The position numbers and the translations under genes were made by a program. From an uncultured bacterium (GTDB lineage: Bacteria > Cyanobacteriota > Vampirovibrionia > Gastranaerophilales > Gastranaerophilaceae), in assembly GCA_947428835.1 (NCBI GenBank), contig CANENE010000006.1, positions 49,212 to 113,211 of the forward strand: a stretch of DNA of 64,000 nucleotides, read 5' to 3'. Below the pieces are notes generated by a model. It did not search any database and was not told the DNA's origin. It saw only the letters and a program-made list of their open reading frames with translations. This document shows, piece after piece, positions 23,012-31,274 of this stretch. Each line of letters opens with the position of its first letter. Positions within the stretch are counted from its first letter, which is position 1.

Positions 23012-24115
23012 TCAGCCTGCAATTTTGCCATCTGAAATTTTTAAAATATCAACATTGCAAAGAAAATCCTTATCAAAAGCTAAAGTGTCAACGCTTGTGA
23101 TAATCATTTGGATATCATTATCTATGGCAGACAATAGATAATTTTGCCGAATATTATCAAGTTCTGCTAAAACATCATCTAAAAGAAGAAGAGGAGCTTC
23201 ACCTGTTGTTTTTTTGATTATATCCAGTTCCGCAAGCTTAAGGGCTAAAACAATTGTTCTCTGCTGGCCTTGGGAGGCGAATTGTTTAGAATTAATTTCA
23301 TTTATGAAAAAATCAACATCATCTCTGTGAGGCCCCACCAAACACTGCATTTTTCTGATTTCTTCTTCCTTTTTTTCTTCTAATTTATCAAGCAGAATTT
23401 GATTAAGCTCTTTTGGCTCAATCATATCTTCAACAATCGTATTGTACTTAACTTCAAGATTTTCTCCCTGTGCCATATAAAGATGTTTTTCTTTTGCAAT
23501 TTTTTTAAGCTCAGTCAGGTATTTTTGCCTTAGATAAATAACGTTTGTGGCAGATGAGGCAAGCTGGGCGTTATACACATCAAGCATATTCATATTGATA
23601 TTTGTACCGGATGGATTTTGAAGAAAATTTGCCTTTTGAAGGCGGATTTTATTATATTTTGAAATGTATTCACTATGCAAAGGATAAACCTGAAAAATTG
23701 CTAAATCAAGCCATTTTCTTCGATTAGCGGGCTCTCCTCTTAAAAGCAAAAGGTCGTTAACCGAGAAATTTACACAAGATAAAACCCTTAAAAAATCTTT
23801 TGATTTAGTTTTTTTAAGCCCGTTTACTTTTAAAAGCTTATTTTTAGGAGGATTTAAGATGACTTCAAGTTCTATATCAATTCCTAATTTTTCTATATTT
23901 GCTTTTATATTTGAAAAATCTTTGTTAAATGTAATTAATTCCAAATCTTTTCTGATTCTTACGCTATCAAGCGCGCAAAGATAGTAAATTGCTTCTAAAA
24001 TATTGGTTTTTCCCTGTGCATTTTTTCCGATAATCAGGGTTTTATTGGATTTGAAATCGTATTCAAAACTTTCGTAATTTCTGAAATTTGTCAATTTTAA
24101 ATTTTTTAATTTCAT
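23012..24115 (-). CDS. recF: DNA replication and repair protein RecF
   Basis: RecF loads RecA at gaps with RecOR. 367 residues, normal length. The N-terminus MKLKNLKLTNFRNYESFEYD is followed by Walker A GKNAQGKTNILEAIYYL. The signature appears as KQFASQGQQRTIVLALKLAE, and Walker B as PLLLLDDVLAELD. NVIYLRQ and GPHRDDVDF are further RecF landmarks. The gene has only a very short potential leader after its -10 box. It diverges from the PfkB kinase gene rather than lying with dnaA-dnaN. Confidence 0.95.
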   Translation of the reverse strand: MKLKNLKLTNFRNYESFEYDFKSNKTLIIGKNAQGKTNILEAIYYLCALDSVRIRKDLELITFNKDFSNIKANIEKLGIDIELEVILNPPKNKLLKVNGLKKTKSKDFLRVLSCVNFSVNDLLLLRGEPANRRKWLDLAIFQVYPLHSEYISKYNKIRLQKANFLQNPSGTNINMNMLDVYNAQLASSATNVIYLRQKYLTELKKIAKEKHLYMAQGENLEVKYNTIVEDMIEPKELNQILLDKLEEKKEEEIRKMQCLVGPHRDDVDFFINEINSKQFASQGQQRTIVLALKLAELDIIKKTTGEAPLLLLDDVLAELDNIRQNYLLSAIDNDIQMIITSVDTLAFDKDFLCNVDILKISDGKIAG

Positions 24116-24124
24116 ATATCTTAT

Positions 24125-24132
24125 AGTATAAT
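24125..24132. promoter_or_regulatory. Overlapping divergent -10 boxes of recF and the kinase gene
   Basis: TATAAT at 24127-24132 reads toward the kinase gene. TATACT on the minus strand (24125-24130) reads toward recF, nine bases before its ATG, which suggests a leader of at most about three bases. The two boxes share four base pairs, so the promoters should exclude each other. No good -35 box is visible for either. Confidence 0.4.
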
Positions 24133-24159
24133 AAAAATTGATTAAGGGGGAGAAAATAA

Positions 24160-25221
24160 ATGTATGATTTTATAACGATAGGTTCGGCAACTCAAGACGT
24201 CTTTATTCAATCCGATGTTGCAAGTATTGTTTCGGTAAGCCAGGTCGCTAAAAAAAGCGAATTTATGTCTTTTCCTTATGGAGCAAAAACAGAAATTTCC
24301 GATTTTTCTAAAAATCTTGGAGGAGGTGCAGTTAATACTGCAACAAATCTTGCAAATTTAGGCTTAAAGGTCTCTACTATAATCAAGCTTGGAAATGATG
24401 AATTAAACAGCATTATCAAACTAAAGCTTGCAAAAGCGGGAGTTGATATTAAAAATGTAATTGATTCAAACAAACATTTGACAGGGTTTTCTATTATTCT
24501 TGTAAGTTTCCAGGGAGACAGAACCGTTTTAGCGCACAGGGGCGCAAATGCCCATGTAGTTGAAAAGGAAGTCAATTTTGAAGCTATCAAAAATGCGCGC
24601 TGGGTATATGTTTCGCCGCTATCGGGGCAAAGTAATAAGATTTTAGATAAAGTTTCTAATTTTTGCAGAGAAAACAAGATTAATCTTGCAATTAATGCAG
24701 GAACCACAGCACTTAAAAAAGGTGAAAAATATTTTTCAAATATCTTAAAAACCGCACAAATTGTAGTTATGAACAAAGAAGAAGCGCAATTGGTGACCAA
24801 AATTTTGGTTCGTCCCGACACTAAAGAAACCAAATTTTCAAAAGAAAAAGTGCATCCTGATGTTGTTTTGATGCTAAAAAATCTAAAAGGCAAAAATGAA
24901 ACTATTGTAGTTATAACAGATGGCAAAAATGGTGCCTATTGCTATGATGGCTCTAAAATCTATATTTGTCCGACATATCCGGCACCTGTAACTTCCACCC
25001 TTGGCGCAGGTGATGCCTTTTCTTCTACTTTTTGTGCTTCAATGGACAAATTCAATTGGGATATTGAAAAATCTCTTAAGTTTGCAAGCATAAATTCAGC
25101 CTCCGTCTGCAAGCACTTTGGTGCACAGGAAGGATTTTTAACATTTGATGAAATGCAAGAAATGCTAAAAAAAGAAACCAATAAAAACCACAACTTTAAA
25201 GTAGATGTTGTTGAGGTTTAA
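24160..25221 (+). CDS. PfkB-family carbohydrate kinase
   Basis: 353 residues. Ribokinase-fold sugar or nucleoside kinase. LGGGAVNTATNLANLG is the N-terminal PfkB signature and substrate site. VVITDGKNGAYCYDG leads to TLGAGDAFSSTFCASM, the C-terminal signature with the catalytic Asp and anion hole. Compared with typical PfkB kinases there is an N-terminal lead of about 35 residues and a charged insertion near 215-235. AAGGGGGAG is an excellent ribosome-binding site. rqcP follows 17 bases downstream, so the two probably form an operon. Substrate cannot be read from sequence; a ribokinase- or adenosine-kinase-like role is possible. Confidence 0.88.
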   Translation: MYDFITIGSATQDVFIQSDVASIVSVSQVAKKSEFMSFPYGAKTEISDFSKNLGGGAVNTATNLANLGLKVSTIIKLGNDELNSIIKLKLAKAGVDIKNVIDSNKHLTGFSIILVSFQGDRTVLAHRGANAHVVEKEVNFEAIKNARWVYVSPLSGQSNKILDKVSNFCRENKINLAINAGTTALKKGEKYFSNILKTAQIVVMNKEEAQLVTKILVRPDTKETKFSKEKVHPDVVLMLKNLKGKNETIVVITDGKNGAYCYDGSKIYICPTYPAPVTSTLGAGDAFSSTFCASMDKFNWDIEKSLKFASINSASVCKHFGAQEGFLTFDEMQEMLKKETNKNHNFKVDVVEV

Positions 25222-25238
25222 GAAAGGCGCAATGAACT

Positions 25239-25487
25239 ATGAGACTTGATAAATTTTTGAAAGTTTCAAGACTGATTAAAAGAAGAACAACAGCAAATGA
25301 TGTTTGTTCTTCGGCCAGGGTATTTGTGAATAATAACCCCTCCAAACCTGCTAAACAACTCAAAGTCGGAGATGTTATTTCAATTGAATACAAAAATATG
25401 ATAAAAAGCTACAAGGTTTTAATAATTCCAACGGGAAACGTACCGGTCCAGGAAGCGCAGACATTATATGAAGAAATTTCAGATTGA
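25239..25487 (+). CDS. rqcP: S4-domain ribosome quality-control protein RqcP
   Basis: 82 residues, essentially one S4 RNA-binding domain: MRLDKFLKVSRLIKRRTTAN, VFVNNNPSKPAKQLKVGDVI. This matches the YabO/RqcP family, which binds stalled 50S-peptidyl-tRNA complexes and helps RqcH add C-terminal Ala tails. The KVSRLIKRRT stretch is characteristic and separates it from Hsp15. Start fixed by MRLDKF. Follows the PfkB kinase gene closely. Confidence 0.88.
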   Translation: MRLDKFLKVSRLIKRRTTANDVCSSARVFVNNNPSKPAKQLKVGDVISIEYKNMIKSYKVLIIPTGNVPVQEAQTLYEEISD

Positions 25488-25593
25488 TTTAAAAACTTGA
25501 TTAATATTTCTATTTCATCCTGATGTCTAATTTTTAAAAATTACGTTTCGTGTTTATAATAATCTGTAATTAAGTAAATTTAAGGAAAAGAAA

Positions 25594-26010
25594 ATGAAAA
25601 ATTGGATAATTGTTTTATTAATTTTTGTTGTTCCTCTTGCGCTATATGCGTTTTTAGATGCTAAAGCACAAAGCGATATGATGTGTAAAGTTGAAGGCAA
25701 TGCGGCAGTTAAAAACCCCAAATTAAAGGTTATGAAATTCACATCTCCTATGTGCTCTGAATGTAAAGAAGCACAAAAAGAGCTTGATACTGCCTTAAAA
25801 AATGTTCAAAATCCTGTTGTTGTAGAAGAAATTAATGTTGTAGAAAACGTTGGAAAAGGTGTAGAATACAACAAAGCTGCAATTAAAAAATTCAAAGTTT
25901 CAGTGGTTCCGACTTTTGTTTTTGTAAATAAAGAAGGCACAGTCGTTAAAAAACGCGAAGGATTAATGAAATCTGAAGAAATTATAGAAGTTATAGATGG
26001 AGTAAAATAG
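25594..26010 (+). CDS. Membrane-anchored thioredoxin-like protein
   Basis: 138 residues. One N-terminal membrane anchor (NWIIVLLIFVVPLALYAFL), then a thioredoxin fold with active site CSEC in MKFTSPMCSECKEAQKELD and the cis-Pro loop VSVVPTFVFVNKEG. The anchor places it on the outer face of the cytoplasmic membrane. AAGGAAAAG precedes the ATG. Eight bases later comes a CcdA-like reductant conduit, so the pair probably passes electrons from cytosolic thioredoxin to exported proteins. That would suit the disulfide-rich pilin-like proteins in this window. Confidence 0.88.
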   Translation: MKNWIIVLLIFVVPLALYAFLDAKAQSDMMCKVEGNAAVKNPKLKVMKFTSPMCSECKEAQKELDTALKNVQNPVVVEEINVVENVGKGVEYNKAAIKKFKVSVVPTFVFVNKEGTVVKKREGLMKSEEIIEVIDGVK

Positions 26011-26017
26011 TTAAACT

Positions 26018-26740
26018 ATGTTAGAGACAATCAGTACAAATCTTGCACAATATATGCAAAACGGACAATTCCCGATATTGCTTTTGGTAATCTCTTTTTT
26101 GGGAGGGATTTTAGCATCGGTTTCGCCTTGTTCAATCGGTATGGTGCCTTTGATTGTGGGCTATGTCGGCGGATTTGGAGAAAATGGCGAAAATGCCAAG
26201 AAAAAAACATTTATACAATTGTGCTCTTTTGTACTGGGGTTGTCTTTGGTTTTAACTGCAATAGGCATATTTTGCGCCGTTACAGGAAATGTATTCACAT
26301 CAATTGCAGGAGCGTATTGGATACTATTTCTTGCCTCATTAATATTGATTATGGGATTAAATTTAATCGGAGTTATTGATATCAATTTCTCCCCGCTTGT
26401 TAAAAGAATGCCAAAAGGCAATTCTACAAGCTTGTTTTTATATCCTATGTTGATTGGTGTATTATTTGCCTTTGCAGCAAGCCCCTGCTCTACTCCGATA
26501 CTTGCTGCCATTATGGGATTTGCAACTTTAAGCAAAAATATTGTTCTTGCATCTTTGATGCTTCTTTGCTTTTCTTTGGGGCAAGGGGTGATTATAGTTT
26601 TAGCAGGGCTATTTACATCCTTTTTAAAGGGTTTAAAGAATATATCAGGTGTTTCTGAAATTTTGATGAAAGTATCAGGAATTATCCTTATAATCGGTGC
26701 TATTTTGATTTATATCAAAGTATTTTCAAGATTTTTTTAA
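26018..26740 (+). CDS. CcdA-like thiol-disulfide transmembrane reductase
   Basis: 240 residues, six predicted membrane helices, the DsbD/CcdA membrane domain. The two catalytic cysteines lie in the duplicated motif: GILASVSPCSIGMVPLIVGY and FAFAASPCSTPILAAIMGFA, each SPCS followed by a proline-containing helix. It shuttles reducing equivalents across the cytoplasmic membrane to the anchored thioredoxin encoded just upstream. No cytochrome c biogenesis genes are adjacent, so general disulfide reduction is more likely than haem ligation. Confidence 0.9.
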   Translation: MLETISTNLAQYMQNGQFPILLLVISFLGGILASVSPCSIGMVPLIVGYVGGFGENGENAKKKTFIQLCSFVLGLSLVLTAIGIFCAVTGNVFTSIAGAYWILFLASLILIMGLNLIGVIDINFSPLVKRMPKGNSTSLFLYPMLIGVLFAFAASPCSTPILAAIMGFATLSKNIVLASLMLLCFSLGQGVIIVLAGLFTSFLKGLKNISGVSEILMKVSGIILIIGAILIYIKVFSRFF

Positions 26741-26768
26741 AATTGAATAAAAATTTTTTGGCAAACAC

Positions 26769-26797
26769 TTGACACAATTATATTTACATGGTAATAT
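26769..26797 (+). promoter_or_regulatory. Near-consensus sigma70 promoter
   Basis: TTGACA (26769-26774), 17-bp spacer, TAATAT (26792-26797). It is the best -35 box in the window. Transcription should begin near 26804, about 170 bases before the next start codon. Confidence 0.75.
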
Positions 26798-26976
26798 AGA
26801 AAAAATTTATGAATTCGGTTAGGTGAATTCCACAAATTTTTTTTTAACCAAAAGAGGTTTAGTAAGAAAGAGACAATAATTTTTTTTTGACTAAATCAAA
26901 AATTACAAAGAATGTTTTGAGCTGTAAAATTATAGCAATAAAAACATGATTATCTAAAGAAGGTACACAAGAGATT
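26798..26976 (+). other. Long structured 5' leader or small RNA
   Basis: AAAAAATTTATGAATTC pairs with GAATTCCACAAATTTTTT around the loop GGTTAGGT, right at the predicted transcription start, and runs into a T tract, like a terminator or attenuator. A second unit has TTTAGT ... T9 ... ACTAAA (about 26857-26906). The region may be a cis-regulatory leader for the 132-residue protein at 26977, or a short independent RNA. I recognise no known riboswitch class. Confidence 0.45.
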
Positions 26977-27375
26977 ATGACAGTAAAAGCAGTAAACATC
27001 ACAGAAACACCAAAAAGAAATAATGCTCATACAATGCTTTTAGGTACAACCGGAGCTGTCGTTGGGGGATTATCAAGATATGTTGTCCCAAAAAAAGGTG
27101 AACTTTCTTCTTTTGGCGATATTTTAAAAGCTGATACTTTTACAAATTCCAAAATGGCTGCTCGCGCTAAAGACCGTTCTATTTTGAAATATGCAGGAAT
27201 CGGTGCTGTTGTTATGGCAGGAGCTGGCTTAGTTGCAAAATTAATCAAAAATTCAAAAATTGAAAAAAATAACCCTGAACAAGTTGAATACACAAAGCTT
27301 GGAATGCTTATAGATTCTTCTGATTATGCTTGTGAAATCGTTTGGTGGGGTGACGCTGACAGCGAAATTAAATAG
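26977..27375 (+). CDS. Small lineage-specific membrane protein
   Basis: 132 residues. Two hydrophobic segments: about 20-37 (MLLGTTGAVVGGLSRYVV) and 71-90 (YAGIGAVVMAGAGLVAKLI), both Gly/Ala-rich. The C-terminal part ends in an aromatic acidic tail (CEIVWWGDADSEIK). AAGAAGG lies about 15 bases before the ATG. The preceding consensus promoter and long structured leader suggest high, regulated expression. Function not recognised. Confidence 0.7.
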   Translation: MTVKAVNITETPKRNNAHTMLLGTTGAVVGGLSRYVVPKKGELSSFGDILKADTFTNSKMAARAKDRSILKYAGIGAVVMAGAGLVAKLIKNSKIEKNNPEQVEYTKLGMLIDSSDYACEIVWWGDADSEIK

Positions 27376-27382
27376 CTTTGAA

Positions 27383-28021
27383 TTATTTTATGTGATTATT
27401 TAAGCTTTTATGTTCGTCTGTTCCTCCTGTTTCAAGAAGGTTCAGTTTTTGCGCGATTTCAAAGGGTTTTTTTGCCGAATGAAATTTTAAAATTCCTCTA
27501 AATCTGTCATAAGGATAATATACTTCAATTCCATCGAGTCCGAGGTTTTTTAAAGATTTTACATAATTATAAAGAGAAAAAGCTGTTATACAGCAAGGAT
27601 GCGCTAGAACTGCGATACCTCCTGCATTATGTATTGCTTTTATGATATCTTTAGGGTGTCTTGATTTAAAAAGCCTTATAATATCATTTTTGGTGTCTTT
27701 TTCATTTTTTGCAAGATATTTTTTCAAAGACTCTTCGTCTTTGATACCATAGCCTAATATATGAAGTAAAGACATTTTATAAAAACAATCGAATTCAACG
27801 CCTTTGATTAAAATAGGGTCATTAGAATATTTTGAATTTTTATAGCCGTTTAATGTATTATGATCTGTGATTGAAATATATTTCATATTGAGTTTTTTGG
27901 CTTCTTCAATCAAATCATCAAAATCGCAAATCCCGTCTGAATAATTAGAATGTATATGCAAATTGACCTTTGAACAAAAATCATCTTTTTTAAAGTTTTT
28001 AAGCAGCTCATATACATTCAT
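27383..28021 (-). CDS. PHP-domain metal-dependent phosphoesterase
   Basis: 212 residues from the ATG at 28021 (MNVYELLKNF); longer in-frame starts would run into the upstream gene. The metal-binding motifs of the PHP superfamily are present: LHIHSNYSDG, SITDHNTLNG, GVEFDC, LHILGYG, VLAHPCC and GGTDEH. The pattern fits TrpH/YciV-type 3',5'-nucleoside bisphosphate phosphatases, which act on short RNA ends or pAp. It is shorter than most family members (about 270-290 residues). One base after the DUF815 gene, last of a four-gene operon. Confidence 0.85.
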   Translation of the reverse strand: MNVYELLKNFKKDDFCSKVNLHIHSNYSDGICDFDDLIEEAKKLNMKYISITDHNTLNGYKNSKYSNDPILIKGVEFDCFYKMSLLHILGYGIKDEESLKKYLAKNEKDTKNDIIRLFKSRHPKDIIKAIHNAGGIAVLAHPCCITAFSLYNYVKSLKNLGLDGIEVYYPYDRFRGILKFHSAKKPFEIAQKLNLLETGGTDEHKSLNNHIK

Positions 28022-28022
28022 T

Positions 28023-29147
28023 TTATATAACATCCACATTTGATATAATGCCATCAATCAATTGGCGTGCTACTCTTGGAGCATAAGAACCTTTTTGTAT
28101 AGCAAATTTTCTTGCCATATCAATTAAATTGTTATCATCGATATTATGGTCTTTTGCAAGTTCTATAACAATTCTTTTAAATTCATCAAACCCGGGTTTT
28201 TCAAAGAAGAGATTGATACCGAATCTGTCTGAAAGCGAATTTATTTCATTTATTGTGTCGTTAAGGTGGATTTCATCTCCTTGGCGGGATTTGAAGCTTT
28301 CTTTTACAAGGTGGCGGCGATTTGATGTAGCATAAATTATTGCGTTATCGGGGCGTGCTATCAAAGAGCCTTCTAAAATTGCTTTCATGGTTGATAAGGT
28401 ATTGTCGTTTTCATCAAAGGAGATATCGTCTGCAAATATTACAAATTTATAAGGCAGATTTTGAAGCTTTAAATATAATTTATCAAGATTAACCAGATTG
28501 TCTTTAAAAATCTGCACCATACGAAGCTCTTTAAATTCTTCTAAAAGCGCTCTAACGCTGGATGATTTGCCGCATCCTGCATCTCCATATAATAAAATAT
28601 TATTTCCTTTTTTACTTTCCATGAGAGCTAAAGTATTATCATATAGTATTTTCTTTTGATATTCATAGCCTTTGAGATTATAAAATGAGATTTTTTCAGT
28701 TGTTTCAACAGGCACCATTTCTAAATCATTGTTAAATATATATGTTCTTGTGGATGTTATTTGTTTATTTAAGTCATTTTGGCTAAATTCTATAGGCGAA
28801 ACTTCAATTTTTTTCATTTTTTGGATGATATCTGAATATTGCTGAAATTTTTCTGTTAAAGAATTTTTATAAGCCCTAAAATCAAAGGCTAAAATCTCAT
28901 TTAAAATATCAATTTCATCTTGAATTTGGTCAAAAATCGGGTTTCTTTTTAGAATTTCTTTTTTAATAATTGAAGACAAATTATTATCTTTTAAGGCTTT
29001 TAAAAAAGCGCTGTATTTTTCTAAAATTTGTTCTAAATCGCTATTATCAGCTTCTTTTAAAAATTCGATATAAGATTTAAAACATTCAATTTCATTTAAA
29101 AAAGAAAGCTTAATTAAAAGAAATGATTTTAAATAACTGTTTTTCAT
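28023..29147 (-). CDS. DUF815-family AAA+ ATPase
   Basis: 374 residues. Walker A GDAGCGKSS near residue 195, Walker B as FVIFADDISFDEND, and a sensor region IIYATSNRRHLVKESF. The N-terminal ~150 residues are helical. The arrangement and the phrase IYATSNRRHLV match the DUF815 family, whose function is unknown. The protein is cytosolic. It lies between the debranching enzyme and the PHP phosphatase on the same strand with 9- and 1-base gaps, so it is cotranscribed with them. Confidence 0.85.
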   Translation of the reverse strand: MKNSYLKSFLLIKLSFLNEIECFKSYIEFLKEADNSDLEQILEKYSAFLKALKDNNLSSIIKKEILKRNPIFDQIQDEIDILNEILAFDFRAYKNSLTEKFQQYSDIIQKMKKIEVSPIEFSQNDLNKQITSTRTYIFNNDLEMVPVETTEKISFYNLKGYEYQKKILYDNTLALMESKKGNNILLYGDAGCGKSSSVRALLEEFKELRMVQIFKDNLVNLDKLYLKLQNLPYKFVIFADDISFDENDNTLSTMKAILEGSLIARPDNAIIYATSNRRHLVKESFKSRQGDEIHLNDTINEINSLSDRFGINLFFEKPGFDEFKRIVIELAKDHNIDDNNLIDMARKFAIQKGSYAPRVARQLIDGIISNVDVI

Positions 29148-29156
29148 ACAATTTCC

Positions 29157-31271
29157 TTAATTTCCTTCGACAAAAATGGCTGCAGAATTTGGTTCTAGGC
29201 TGTAATTTGAATTTATCTGCTCTTTTTCTTTAAAATCCAAACAATCTAAATTAGAAGTGTCCATTATAATTTTCCAGTTTTTATCTGTTTTTGGAAGTGT
29301 CATATTAATATTAGCACCTCCTTTGTTTGAAGCAATGTATATTTTTTTATCAGTATTTACCAAGGCGCCAAAGAATATATCATCGTGGTTTGTCCAGTAT
29401 CCCATATTTTTATCGTCTGCGATATCAGCATTATCATAATGATAGGTAACTTTGCTTAAGAAATATTTTGATTTAAATATAGGGTTGTCTTTCAAAAACC
29501 GGATAAGATTTGTTGTATAAGTCAACATCCTTTTTTCGATACCATCTTTATGAACAGCTTTTTGCCAATTGATATAATTTGTCGCATCATCTTTGTTATA
29601 GCTATTGTTATTGCCGTTTTTAGTGTGCATTATTATATCTGCAATTTGTATCATAGGTGTTCCAAAAGATAAAAACAAAAAGATAAGCTGTTTTCTTATT
29701 GCTTTTTCTCTTAAAACATTATCGCCGCTGTAGTCTCCCGATATTTCCCAGTCGGAGCCTCCTGAAGTTGAAGATGATTTTCTTGTAAAATTATTCAAGT
29801 CAAAAAGAGTAAAGCCATCGTGGCTTGCTATATAGTTAATTGATTTTTCATTTCCTTTAAAAACAGAAGGAGTCCCTTCAAAAACGTTTCTTATTTGGTT
29901 TGGGGTGATTTCATCGGGGCGAAGAGTTAGTTTTCTTATTGTATCTCTTGAAATATCGTTCCATTCTGCCCAAAAAGAAGGAAAATTTCCAAGCTGATAG
30001 CAGCATTTACCGCCGCAGGTCCAGGGTTCTGCAATTAGAATAATACCATCGTCTGCTTTTGTGAAATCTTCAACGACATTAACCCCTCTTTCTTTTAATT
30101 TATCTTTCAAGCGGGCGGCAGCGGAATCCATAGAATTATAAATTTCTTCGCAGCTTTCAGAGCATTCTAAAAGTGCTGCAGCAAGGTCAAATCGAAAAGC
30201 ATCCACTCCTTGATTAACCCAAAAAACAAGAGAATCGACAATTAAATCCAAAACTTCTTTATTAGATGGGTTAAAATCATTGCCACAGCCGCTATTTGAC
30301 CTATAATAGCCATTTTCAAAGTTTTTGTAATAAGATGCATTATCAATCAGCGCATAAGATAATAATGTTGCATCATTTGGATCGTGGTTGATAAGTCCTG
30401 CTTCTCCTGTGTGGTTATAGACCATATCAAGGCAGACTTTTATATCGTTTTTATGGAATTCGGCGGTCATTTGCCTGAATTCATTTAATAAATTGCCATA
30501 GCTTTTATCATATGCATAGCTTCTTTTTAAACTAAAATACCCCAAAGGCATATAGCCCCAGTAGTTGCCCCCTGCTTGTTTTGAATCAAATTCATTTAAA
30601 GGCAGAAATTCAACCATTGTTATACCGAGTTCTTTTAAATTGCTTGCAAAATTTTTTGCTCCCAAAAATGTTCCTTTTTCTTTCATAGGAAGATTTTGAG
30701 TCAAATCTTTAATATGAACTTCCCCTATAATTTCACTCAAAAAAGGACGGGGTGCGACTTTTGGAATTTCAAAGTCTTTATTTTTAAAATAGACTGATTT
30801 TGGTGCAAGTTTGGCGCTATCTGTCAAATGAAACTTTGCGCCTGAGCGAAACATGGTGCCTCCGGGGTTAACGTCAGTCGGAAGATGGCTTAATTCCTTT
30901 GTATAAGGGTCATAGGCAAGCTTATTCGGGTTAAAGCGGTTACCGTTTTTATCAAATTTGGAAATAAAACCAATTTCGCCTCCGGGGACAAATTTTTCAT
31001 TATATACCCAGTTATCTCCAAAAACCCTAAAACCATAATATACAGGCTTTTCTTTGCAATTTAGGATGTAGTCTTTGATGGAAGTTGAAAAGATATCTCC
31101 TTCCTTTTTCATATTCAAAATCATAACAGCATCAGCGTTTTGAGGCTCATCAAAAATAAGAAGCTTAACAACATCTGCGTTTTTGGAAAATAATTTGAAA
31201 TCAACGCATTGTGTGGCTTCATTATAATTTGCGCCAAGGGGCGTATTATCTTTTGCTATTATGTTTTGCAT
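29157..31271 (-). CDS. Glycogen debranching enzyme (isoamylase/pullulanase, GH13)
   Basis: Hydrolyses alpha-1,6 branches of glycogen. 704 residues. An N-terminal carbohydrate-binding/early-set domain (PLGANYNEATQCVDFKLFSK) precedes the GH13 barrel with its four conserved regions: DMVYNHTGE, VDAFRFDLAAAL with the nucleophile Asp, ILIAEPWTC with the acid/base Glu, and INYIASHDGFTLFD. YWGYMPLGYF is typical of GlgX/isoamylase proteins. No signal peptide, so it acts on intracellular glycogen. Three bases after the DUF1015 gene. 4-alpha-glucanotransferase is encoded at 60253. Confidence 0.9.
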   Translation of the reverse strand: MQNIIAKDNTPLGANYNEATQCVDFKLFSKNADVVKLLIFDEPQNADAVMILNMKKEGDIFSTSIKDYILNCKEKPVYYGFRVFGDNWVYNEKFVPGGEIGFISKFDKNGNRFNPNKLAYDPYTKELSHLPTDVNPGGTMFRSGAKFHLTDSAKLAPKSVYFKNKDFEIPKVAPRPFLSEIIGEVHIKDLTQNLPMKEKGTFLGAKNFASNLKELGITMVEFLPLNEFDSKQAGGNYWGYMPLGYFSLKRSYAYDKSYGNLLNEFRQMTAEFHKNDIKVCLDMVYNHTGEAGLINHDPNDATLLSYALIDNASYYKNFENGYYRSNSGCGNDFNPSNKEVLDLIVDSLVFWVNQGVDAFRFDLAAALLECSESCEEIYNSMDSAAARLKDKLKERGVNVVEDFTKADDGIILIAEPWTCGGKCCYQLGNFPSFWAEWNDISRDTIRKLTLRPDEITPNQIRNVFEGTPSVFKGNEKSINYIASHDGFTLFDLNNFTRKSSSTSGGSDWEISGDYSGDNVLREKAIRKQLIFLFLSFGTPMIQIADIIMHTKNGNNNSYNKDDATNYINWQKAVHKDGIEKRMLTYTTNLIRFLKDNPIFKSKYFLSKVTYHYDNADIADDKNMGYWTNHDDIFFGALVNTDKKIYIASNKGGANINMTLPKTDKNWKIIMDTSNLDCLDFKEKEQINSNYSLEPNSAAIFVEGN

Positions 31272-31274
31272 TTT

